From DSWT01 sp036845725 (GTDB taxonomy: Bacteria; Chloroflexota; Anaerolineae; B4-G1; SLSP01), in NCBI GenBank assembly GCA_036845725.1, contig DAIUDK010000203.1, positions 1 to 6,568 of the forward strand: a stretch of 6,568 nt of DNA. Direction: 5' to 3'. The translations under genes and the position numbers were made by a program. The notes below the pieces were generated by a model that saw only the letters and a program-made list of their open reading frames with translations, did not search any database and had not been told where the DNA came from. How positions within the stretch are numbered: the stretch's first letter is position 1; every line of letters starts with the position of its first letter. This document shows, in pieces, positions 1 to 5,704 of the stretch.

Positions 1-1931
1 TCCAGGGTGATGACGCGCGGGTTATGATACAGCGTTTGGATGGCTTCCGTGGTATTGGCCTCTTTCACCAGTTCGGCCCAGGGCATGAAGAAGACCCATT
101 TGGGCTGAGAGGCTAAAACGGCGGAGCTGGGCAATTTGGAGCACTCGCCAATCGCCATCGGCTTGTCGCCGACAAGCGACCGGATGTCCATGTACCAGGA
201 TGAAGTGAAGCCCTGATCATAGATGTCAAAAGCAAACACGTCCCAATAGTCATCCCCGGGGTTGTAGTCCTCGAAATCCCGGCTCAAGTCCTGCATATCC
301 CAGACCCAAATCAGGTTGGACAGGCCCTTGACCTGCGTGAAATAATCGTGAACGTAGCGGTAGAGTTTGGCCGTACCGTCAGGCCCCGGTCTGCCGCCCC
401 ACCAGAATTTCCCCTGGTTCATTTCGTGCAAGGGCCTGAACAGGACTTCGACGCCGTTGTCTTCCAGATACTGGAGGTAAACGGCTATGTCATCCATCCT
501 GGTTTTCCAGCGCGCGTTGAGGTCGGTCCCCTCGGTCAGCAACGCCTCCCACTGCTCGTCGTCCAACGGGGCGTTGAGCACACCCGGATCCCAATCACAA
601 GGCTCCTCCTCGTCCGGCGGGCAGGCGTGCCACATCAAGTTGACGACAGCGCCGTTCTTCCATTGTCTTTCGGCTTCATAGATCATCGTCCAGCGATTGT
701 CGATATTCTCTTGTTGGAACAAGAAATCACCGCTCCATAGGGCGGGATATTGCCCGGTGGTTTCTTTGATATACTCCGTCCACAGCGCCGGTTGGGCGTT
801 AGGCTCGCGGTTGTGCTGCCCGGCGAGTGTCTTTTTACCCGAAATGCTGTAGAGGTAATCCAGCGTTTGAAACCCAGTCGCGGTGCCTTCTGGCGCGCTG
901 ATTTCGTAGCCCATCAACGATAACATGGTCTCGGCATATCGCCTGCCCAGTTCTCGGATGCCTGCCGCGTCGAAGTGCGCCTCGTCTTGGGCCGTACACC
1001 CCTGCGAAGAGATCACGTGCGCCGTCGGAATCGTTTCCGGCAACCTGGCGATGATGGGATTCATAGCGGCGCAGCACCCGCCCTGGTCCGTCCCCACGAC
1101 TTCTCCGGCTAACAAGGGCACGGACTCCGCGTCGAGCGCGAGGTCGGTCAGCATGTCGTTATAAATCTTTTGGACGTAGGCGGGCCATTGGCGGTCGCCG
1201 GTGTTGGTTTCGCCCTGGTGCAGCAGAATGCCCTTGATGACGCCGCGTTGTTGCGCCAGTTTCGCCAGGTCGATAAGATATTGATAGGGATTTCCACCAT
1301 AAGTCTTGATTTTAGTGACAAACCAATCCTCTTCATAGGTGGAGTCATACTCCTGATACAAGTCCTTATCGAATAACCGGATGTCGCACCCGCCCACCGC
1401 CACGTTAATCACCCCGACAGTGATGGTATTGGGCAGGTTTGCCACCATCGTCCGGCCAAAATAATCAGCAGGCGAAAGCCCCGACCAACATTGGGTGAGC
1501 GGCGGCACAGCCGTATACCAGGTATTCTTGTTTTTTCTGAGATTGGGACAATTCATCGACTGCAAGACCTGAAAGCGAGGATCCACCGTCCGGTCTTGCG
1601 GCTCCGGGGCGGCGGCGCCTTCCATGTTCGACTGTCCAAAACACAGGTAAATGTAGAAATTCGGATCGAATGTCGCGGTGATTTCTTCTGCTGCTTGCAT
1701 AGTTTCTCCAGTTTCGGTCGAATGTTGCGGGGTTGCCGTTGGCTCCGGCGTCACGGTCGCTGTACTTGTCGCCGTAGCCGTCTTTTCCTCTTGTGGGGGG
1801 CCGGGTTCAGTGGTAGCCGTTGCTTCTGGGGTGATGGTCTCATTGGACCCGGAAGGTATGGCGTCGCATGAAACCAACAGGACGCCCAGAACAAGGAGTG
1901 GGAGTAGTAACACAATCGCTTTTTTCATCAT
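1..1931 (-). CDS. Bimodular lipoprotein: SASA/CE6-type acetylesterase + GH26 beta-mannanase (C-terminus off the left edge)
   Basis: The frame is open from ATG at 1931 to the left edge, giving 643 residues without a stop. A second ATG follows directly at 1928. Residues 1-22 form a lipoprotein signal peptide: Lys pair, long Leu/Val core, lipobox LVSC with Cys22. The protein is therefore probably exported and lipid-anchored. Residues about 30-77 are a Thr/Pro/Ala-rich linker. Residues about 88-342 match the SASA/CE6 carbohydrate esterase fold: FGQSNMEG with nucleophile Ser101, INVAVGGC (175-182), HQGET (238-242) and DEAHFD with Asp316/His319. Residues about 354-643 are GH26: AGQH (370-373), WH (434-435), RPLHEMN with acid/base Glu503, FWW (509-511), DIY (569-571), IGEC with nucleophile Glu596, and the terminal FFMPW block. 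Little of GH26 is missing. Expected role: removing acetyl groups from an acetylated hemicellulose and cutting its beta-1,4-mannan backbone. GH26 also includes some beta-1,3-xylanases and lichenases, so the mannan substrate is likely but not proven. No GGAGG-like ribosome site is evident; GAGTGAGAT precedes the ATG. Confidence 0.9.
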   Translation of the reverse strand, partial: MMKKAIVLLLPLLVLGVLLVSCDAIPSGSNETITPEATATTEPGPPQEEKTATATSTATVTPEPTATPQHSTETGETMQAAEEITATFDPNFYIYLCFGQSNMEGAAAPEPQDRTVDPRFQVLQSMNCPNLRKNKNTWYTAVPPLTQCWSGLSPADYFGRTMVANLPNTITVGVINVAVGGCDIRLFDKDLYQEYDSTYEEDWFVTKIKTYGGNPYQYLIDLAKLAQQRGVIKGILLHQGETNTGDRQWPAYVQKIYNDMLTDLALDAESVPLLAGEVVGTDQGGCCAAMNPIIARLPETIPTAHVISSQGCTAQDEAHFDAAGIRELGRRYAETMLSLMGYEISAPEGTATGFQTLDYLYSISGKKTLAGQHNREPNAQPALWTEYIKETTGQYPALWSGDFLFQQENIDNRWTMIYEAERQWKNGAVVNLMWHACPPDEEEPCDWDPGVLNAPLDDEQWEALLTEGTDLNARWKTRMDDIAVYLQYLEDNGVEVLFRPLHEMNQGKFWWGGRPGPDGTAKLYRYVHDYFTQVKGLSNLIWVWDMQDLSRDFEDYNPGDDYWDVFAFDIYDQGFTSSWYMDIRSLVGDKPMAIGECSKLPSSAVLASQPKWVFFMPWAELVKEANTTEAIQTLYHNPRVITL

Positions 1932-1977
1932 ATCTCACTCAGAACATCCCAGATTCAAAATGTGTGAACGCTTGAAA

Positions 1978-2005
1978 GATTCGCGTTGATTGGCGAGATT
2001 CGTGG
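1978..2005. repeat. Degenerate short direct repeat, GATTCGCG-like units
   Basis: Between xylB and the esterase-GH26 gene, the plus strand carries three imperfect units of about 9-10 bp: GATTCGCGTT, GATTGGCGA and GATTCGTGG. A fourth partial GGATTC follows at 2007-2012. They fill about a third of an 83 bp gap and encode nothing. They resemble short tandem intergenic motifs I recall from environmental bacterial genomes. No function can be read from them. Confidence 0.4.
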
Positions 2006-2014
2006 TGGATTCTC

Positions 2015-3511
2015 CTACCCCACCGCGTCGAACGTCGGCTTGAGCGCGGGATACAGGCCACGGTAGAGCGGGTACAAATCGTTGTAGACCTTCACCTGCG
2101 CCGGCTGTGGCGAGGTGGCGCTCACCACCTTGATCGTCGCCCGGCAGGCCTCCGGCACGGTTTTCCACACGCCCGCGCCGACCGCCGCCAGCAGCGCCGC
2201 GCCGAACGCGCCGCCCTCGGTCGTGTTCACCGTCACCAGCTCGCTGCCGATGACGTCCGCCAGAATCTGCCGCCAGAGCGGACTCTTCGCTCCGCCGCCG
2301 GAGACGCGAATCTGCTTGATCGCGCCCAGGCCCGCGCCCTTCACCAGTTCCATGCTGTCGCGCAGGCCAAACGCGACGCCTTCGAGCACGGCGCGCGTCA
2401 GATGCGGGAGCGCGTGGCGCAGCGTCAGGCCGATGAAGCCCGCGCGCGCCAGCGGATCGGGGTAGGGGGTGCGCTCGCCGGTGAGGTACGGCAGGAAGAA
2501 GAGGCCTTCCGCGCCCGCCGGGACGTCCGCCGCCGGGGCTAACAGGTCATCGAAGCCGACACCGGGGGCGAGCGTGTCGCGGTGCCATTGCAGGCTGCCC
2601 GCCGCCGAGAGCATCACGCCCATGAGGTGCCACGCGCCGGGGACGGCGTGACAGAAGGCGTGCAGCAGCCCGTCCTTCTCGATGTAGGGCGCGTCCGTGG
2701 ACGCAAACACCACGCCCGACGTGCCGAGCACCAGTCCCACGATGCCCGACTCGACCGCGCCGACGCCCACCGCGCCCGCCGCCTGGTCGCCGCCGCCACC
2801 CACCACGGGCGTACCGGCTTTCAGGCCGGTCAGGGCCGCCGCTTCCGCGCTGATCACACCGGTCACTTCCGGGCCCTCGTGCGTCTTGGGCATCCATTCA
2901 GCGGGGATGTCCAGCTTCTCCAACACTTCAGGCGACCAATCGCGGGCTTTGACGTCGAACAGAATCGTGCCCGCCGCGCCGGCCTTGTCGGTGGCGTAGT
3001 CGCCGGTGAGCTTGTAGCGGACATAGTCCTTGGGCAGCAGGACGTGCGCGCCTTTGGCATAAACCTCCGGCTCATTTTCACGCACCCACAGAATCTTGGG
3101 CGCGGTGAAGCCGGTGAGCGCGTCGTTTCCGGTGATCTGGATGAAGCGCGCTTTGCCCACGCGCGCGCGGATTTCGTCGCACTGCGCGCCGGTGCGCTGG
3201 TCGTTCCAGAGGATCGCGGGGCGCAGCACGTCGCCGTTTTTGTCGAGCAGCGTCAGGCCGTGCATCTGCCCGGTGAGGCCGATGGCGGTCACGTCGTCGC
3301 CGGTGGCGCCGGCCTGCGCCAACGCCTGCCGGATGCTCGCCACGATGCCGTTCCACCAGTCGTGCGGGTCCTGCTCGGACCAGAGCGGCTTGGGCGTGGA
3401 GAGCGGCAGGGCGGTTGTGGCAGTCGTCACGACGGCGCCGGTCGCGTCCATGAGCAGGGCCTTCGCGCCTGTGGTTGAAATGTCGATGCCGAGAAAAAGG
3501 TTCTTAGTCAT
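2015..3511 (-). CDS. xylB: Xylulokinase (FGGY family)
   Basis: Cytosolic ATP-dependent kinase expected to convert D-xylulose to D-xylulose 5-phosphate, the entry into the pentose phosphate pathway. At 498 residues it has full length for the family (about 480-510). The N-terminal FGGY domain starts with GIDISTTGAK (8-17), with Asp10 in the phosphate/ATP region. TGQMHG (80-85) is the substrate-site motif typical of xylulokinases rather than glycerol or gluconate kinases. Residues 134-146, with Lys139 and Trp142, fit FGGY signature 1. GGGDQAAGAVG (238-248) carries the predicted catalytic base Asp242. The C-terminal domain shows GTSG (263-266), GGGAKS (405-410) and EGGAFGAAL (432-440), all expected for nucleotide binding. 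The ATG is fixed by a strong AGGAGG site just upstream. It follows the PfkB gene after 89 bp and precedes esterase-GH26 by 83 bp. Pentose from the neighbouring xylanase would be its source of substrate. Its GC content is visibly higher than that of the gene downstream. Confidence 0.95.
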   Translation of the reverse strand: MTKNLFLGIDISTTGAKALLMDATGAVVTTATTALPLSTPKPLWSEQDPHDWWNGIVASIRQALAQAGATGDDVTAIGLTGQMHGLTLLDKNGDVLRPAILWNDQRTGAQCDEIRARVGKARFIQITGNDALTGFTAPKILWVRENEPEVYAKGAHVLLPKDYVRYKLTGDYATDKAGAAGTILFDVKARDWSPEVLEKLDIPAEWMPKTHEGPEVTGVISAEAAALTGLKAGTPVVGGGGDQAAGAVGVGAVESGIVGLVLGTSGVVFASTDAPYIEKDGLLHAFCHAVPGAWHLMGVMLSAAGSLQWHRDTLAPGVGFDDLLAPAADVPAGAEGLFFLPYLTGERTPYPDPLARAGFIGLTLRHALPHLTRAVLEGVAFGLRDSMELVKGAGLGAIKQIRVSGGGAKSPLWRQILADVIGSELVTVNTTEGGAFGAALLAAVGAGVWKTVPEACRATIKVVSATSPQPAQVKVYNDLYPLYRGLYPALKPTFDAVG

Positions 3512-3515
3512 GAGT

Positions 3516-3521
3516 CCTCCT
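3516..3521 (-). promoter_or_regulatory. Strong Shine-Dalgarno site of xylB
   Basis: Read on the minus strand this is AGGAGG, four bases before the ATG at 3511. It supports that start over the in-frame alternatives and implies efficient translation of xylB even within a polycistronic message. The spacing is slightly short but functional in many bacteria. Confidence 0.75.
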
Positions 3522-3600
3522 GGTTTTTGTGATGTTTCCTTGACGGCCCTATTTTAGCCGAGATTTTCATTTTTTGTATCGCTGCTATGTCAGTGTTGAT

Positions 3601-4506
3601 CTACGTATTCATCAACGCCGCGATCTCATCCAGGCTCGGTGGCTCCAGAATGGAGGGGAAGCGGGTGCAGGAAACGGCGGCGGCAGCGGCGGCGAAGCGG
3701 ACGGTGGCTTCGGCGGGCATCTCCTTGACTACGCCGTAAACGACGCCCGCGCGGAAGGTGTCGCCGGCGGCGAGGGTGTCCTGCACGGTCACGGGGTAGG
3801 TGGGCAGGATGGCGGGGCGCGCCATATCCGGGGCGACGTACAACATCTCTTTGCTGCCAAAGGTGAAGATGACTAGCCCCCGGCACGCGCGGCGGTACTG
3901 TTCCAGTAGGTCGCCGTAATCCGCGCCGGGATAGACGCTTTCGAGGAATTCCTTCGAGCAGGCGATGGCCCTGGCGTTCTGCGCGAGCGGGTCGTCCCAG
4001 CGGGCGTCCAGCGTCACGTAATCTGTACCGTGCTGCACGCACAGCTCCGCCACACGCTGCGAGGTCGCGCCGAAGAACGGATCGAGCGCCACACAGCGCG
4101 CCGCCGCGATGGAGGCTTCGCACGGCTCCGTCCACCAGTGCCGCTCGCTGGAAAAGTGCTGCTGGAACCAGCCGAAGACCGTGCGGCTGTCGCCGTCGCA
4201 GAAGACGATGTCGCGCCAGCCGGTGAAATCGGGGGGTGTGGGCAGCAGGGAGCAGTCCACGCCGTAGCGGTCGAAGTACGCCAGCAAGGGCTTGGCGGTC
4301 GCCTCGCTGAACATACAGCCGTCGAGCTGCGTCTTCAGCCCCCAGTGGCTCAGGAGGATCGCCGCGTTGCCGCCTTCCCCGCCGGGCATCACGGTGGTCT
4401 GCGTGATTTCCTGGTAGGTGTCGGCCTGCGGGAAGGGGCCTTTCAGGCGGTGGATGGTCGAAAGGACGGTCATACCGTAAACGTAAACATCGAGTGATTG
4501 GGTCAT
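3601..4506 (-). CDS. PfkB/ribokinase-family sugar kinase (ketohexokinase-like), substrate unknown
   Basis: Predicted cytosolic ATP-dependent carbohydrate kinase of 301 residues, the usual size for the PfkB family. The N-terminal Gly-rich motif PGGEGGNAA (41-49) is PfkB signature 1, in the substrate-binding half. TLDAR (165-169) lies in the central sheet. TFGSKE (215-220) corresponds to the strand-turn that holds ATP. DTLAAGDTF (243-251) is signature 2 with predicted catalytic base Asp249. The usual motif is DTxGAGD, so a Gly of the anion hole is replaced by Ala246. The CSKEF segment (183-187) and the DTLxAGDTF form recall vertebrate ketohexokinases more than bacterial ribokinases or 1-phosphofructokinases, but this is motif-level similarity only. 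The ATG at 4506 is chosen because TGGAG lies six bases upstream. A GTG at 4536 would add 10 residues but lacks a clear ribosome site. Being next to xylB suggests a second sugar released from hemicellulose, such as a ketose or pentose derivative. Confidence 0.85.
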   Translation of the reverse strand: MTQSLDVYVYGMTVLSTIHRLKGPFPQADTYQEITQTTVMPGGEGGNAAILLSHWGLKTQLDGCMFSEATAKPLLAYFDRYGVDCSLLPTPPDFTGWRDIVFCDGDSRTVFGWFQQHFSSERHWWTEPCEASIAAARCVALDPFFGATSQRVAELCVQHGTDYVTLDARWDDPLAQNARAIACSKEFLESVYPGADYGDLLEQYRRACRGLVIFTFGSKEMLYVAPDMARPAILPTYPVTVQDTLAAGDTFRAGVVYGVVKEMPAEATVRFAAAAAAVSCTRFPSILEPPSLDEIAALMNT

Positions 4507-4512
4507 TGTTGG

Positions 4513-4516
4513 CTCC
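4513..4516 (-). promoter_or_regulatory. Shine-Dalgarno site deciding the PfkB kinase start
   Basis: Minus-strand GGAG (within CTGGAGCC) sits six bases before the ATG at 4506. It favours this start over the in-frame GTG at 4536, whose upstream bases belong to the ACGGAT repeat region. Confidence 0.6.
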
Positions 4517-4543
4517 AGTGCGAGAATTTTGTACACGGATGCT

Positions 4544-4595
4544 ACGGATTACACGGATTTTCTCTGTTTATATCCGCAAAATCCGTGTAATCCGT
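4544..4595. repeat. Perfect 18-bp inverted repeat with 16-nt loop (ATCCGTGTAATCCGT type)
   Basis: The left arm (4544-4561) begins ACGGATTACACGG and the right arm (4578-4595) is its exact reverse complement. The loop is 4562-4577. Each arm itself holds two ACGGAT/ATCCGT half-units. Another ACACGGAT copy lies at 4533-4540 and an ATCCG in the loop at 4573-4576, so a short unit appears to have been duplicated and inverted. It fills most of the 100 bp gap between the Cys-pair/HEAT-like gene and the PfkB gene. Transcribed from either strand it would fold into a long, stable hairpin without a clear following U-tract. It could attenuate, stabilise or process the message. I recall similar ATCCGTGTAATCCGTG elements scattered between genes in many environmental genomes, so it is best treated as a dispersed palindromic repeat. 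Confidence 0.85.
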
Positions 4596-4606
4596 GTCCT
4601 ATAGAA

Positions 4607-5242
4607 TTAACGATATTCTTCGTAGATTTTGATGCAGCGGAGAACGCTTTGCGCACCGCCGCTGATGTCGGGATCGGCGTGCTGCACCAGTGCTTCTACC
4701 GTTGTCTTGATGGAAGCGATTTCCGGCCGCCTGTCGCCGTCATTGGCAAGTTTGCGCAGGAAGAACAGCGCGCCCTTGACCACTTCTGGGTCGGGATGCG
4801 CCAAGTACTCCCCGGCGAGCGGCATCTCCTGGCGCTCCATGTGATGAGAAACCAGGCACTTGGCGGCGTAACGACGCGTCAATGGCTGCGCGTCCGTCAG
4901 GCCTGCGCGAGCCTGTTGCATCAGCGCCTCGTAGGTGGCTTCGTCCATAAAGTGCTTGGCCTGCGCGGGCGTCAGGCGGGTCAGTTCCTCTTCATCCTCG
5001 CTACCGTTGATGTAGTAGTCGTAGGTCAGCCAGTATTCGTAGAAGATGCCGCACACGGGACAGCGTTTGATGTGACGGCGCTCCGCATCGTAGGCTTCGA
5101 ACGCCGCGAAGAATTCCAGCCGCCCCGCCGCCGGTGGTAGCAGGCGATCCATGTCTTCCCAGTCGTATTTGGTGAAGGACGTTTCGACTTCGTTGAGCGC
5201 GTTGCAGATTTCGCATTCGCCGATGGGAATGTAGGTGGTCAT
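4607..5242 (-). CDS. Uncharacterised protein with two CxxC pairs and HEAT-like C-terminal repeats
   Basis: I do not recognise this gene as a named family. The product is 211 residues from ATG 5242, soluble, with no signal peptide or membrane segment. CEIC (10-13) and CPVC (61-64) form two Cys pairs 47 residues apart. They could bind one zinc ion as a split ribbon or treble-clef-like site. An acidic, aromatic middle follows (YEYWLTYDYY at 68-77, then SEDEEE). The C-terminal half is helical. Two segments, around 147-170 (HPDPEVVKGALFFLRKL) and 186-208 (HADPDISGGAQSVLRCI), have the xxDPxV...AL..L pattern of HEAT-like repeats, which usually mediate protein contacts. The start at 5242 is preferred because it overlaps the stop of the upstream membrane gene as ATGA. 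ATGs at 5260 and 5272 would add 6 or 10 residues. A scaffold or adaptor role is possible, but no function can be assigned. Confidence 0.75.
   Translation of the reverse strand: MTTYIPIGECEICNALNEVETSFTKYDWEDMDRLLPPAAGRLEFFAAFEAYDAERRHIKRCPVCGIFYEYWLTYDYYINGSEDEEELTRLTPAQAKHFMDEATYEALMQQARAGLTDAQPLTRRYAAKCLVSHHMERQEMPLAGEYLAHPDPEVVKGALFFLRKLANDGDRRPEIASIKTTVEALVQHADPDISGGAQSVLRCIKIYEEYR
5239..5242 (-). other. ATGA stop/start overlap (translational coupling)
   Basis: The TGA of the membrane-protein gene (5241-5239) shares bases with the ATG of the next gene (5242-5240). No strong ribosome site precedes this ATG, so reinitiation by terminating ribosomes is likely. This ties the two products' expression together. 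Confidence 0.7.
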
Positions 5243-5691
5243 CGTATCGTCACTGCCCATATTCCGATCCATATAATGACGCTCAACATAATCCGCACCA
5301 CGCCCAGTTTCCTGACCTCCCCGGACAGCAAGAATTCTTGGGAACTGTAGCGCTTGATCAGCAGCCCGTAACTGGGGTGGATGCTGGTGATCAGCTCAAA
5401 AAGCCCGTTGAAGAGATTCCACAAGCTCACCGCCAACCATGCACCGCAGGAGTAGACTTGTGTTTCTTCACACCATATCATTGCCAGAATTGGCCCCCCG
5501 ATCAGTCCGGCGAAGAAGGCCGGCAGGCAAAGGAGTTCATGCAGGATTAGCAGCCACCTGCGCGTTGGATAAGCCTGCTTGAATTGACCCTTATCCAGGA
5601 AGACTGCGTTCCCGATGACGAGGGAACGCAGTCCGAACACTGTCAATAGGTAGACGCCCAGGGCAACGAAGACGGATAGCCAGGTTCCCAC
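5239..5691 (-). CDS. Small integral membrane protein of unknown function
   Basis: The 150-residue product is strongly hydrophobic. Four membrane segments are visible: about 4-22, 47-72, 83-104 and 131-148. Charged connecting stretches lie at 33-46 (DKGQFKQAYPTRR) and 113-130 (KRYSSQEF...EVRK). No transporter, enzyme or secretion motif is recognised. The start is a GTG at 5691, 13 bp after the xylanase stop, with AAGG about 11 bases upstream. The gene is less GC-rich than xylB (bases 5461-5520 hold 32 G/C of 60). Its stop overlaps the next start as ATGA, so it is probably made together with the Cys-pair/HEAT-like protein, perhaps as a membrane anchor and cytosolic partner. That pairing is inference from gene order. 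The four-helix pattern and consistent coding frame make it likely to be a real gene. Confidence 0.7.
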   Translation of the reverse strand: MGTWLSVFVALGVYLLTVFGLRSLVIGNAVFLDKGQFKQAYPTRRWLLILHELLCLPAFFAGLIGGPILAMIWCEETQVYSCGAWLAVSLWNLFNGLFELITSIHPSYGLLIKRYSSQEFLLSGEVRKLGVVRIMLSVIIWIGIWAVTIR

Positions 5692-5704
5692 TGGTTTAGC
5701 TGCC

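Noticed and set aside
1491..1871. Plus-strand frame of 126 codons opposite the signal peptide and esterase start
   Set aside because: Antisense to the lipoprotein, with low-complexity Arg/Cys/Gly composition caused by the Thr/Pro linker on the other strand.
2582..3478. Plus-strand open frame of 298 codons opposite xylB
   Set aside because: It lies wholly antisense to a clearly conserved xylulokinase, is rich in Arg/Gly/Ala/His as expected from GC-rich antisense reading, and shows no family motif.
3512..3600. Possible promoter or terminator between the PfkB gene and xylB
   Set aside because: A CTGACA and a TAAAAT occur on the minus strand, but they are about 31 bp apart, too far for a sigma-70 promoter. 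The CGGC/GCCG hairpin around 3544-3560 has only 4 bp and no T-tract.
4536..4536. Upstream GTG as start of the PfkB kinase
   Set aside because: It would add 10 residues without family similarity and lacks a ribosome site, while ATG at 4506 has GGAG at a good distance.
4562..4606. Rho-independent terminator after the Cys-pair/HEAT-like gene
   Set aside because: The inverted repeat makes a strong hairpin, but neither arm is followed by a convincing run of T in the minus-strand direction, and the stem is not the short GC-rich type. Repeat element is the better call.
4529..5140. Plus-strand open frame of 203 codons starting in the palindrome
   Set aside because: Its first residues are simply translated ACGGAT/ATCCGTG repeat, and the rest is antisense to the Cys-pair/HEAT-like gene. 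No recognisable domain.
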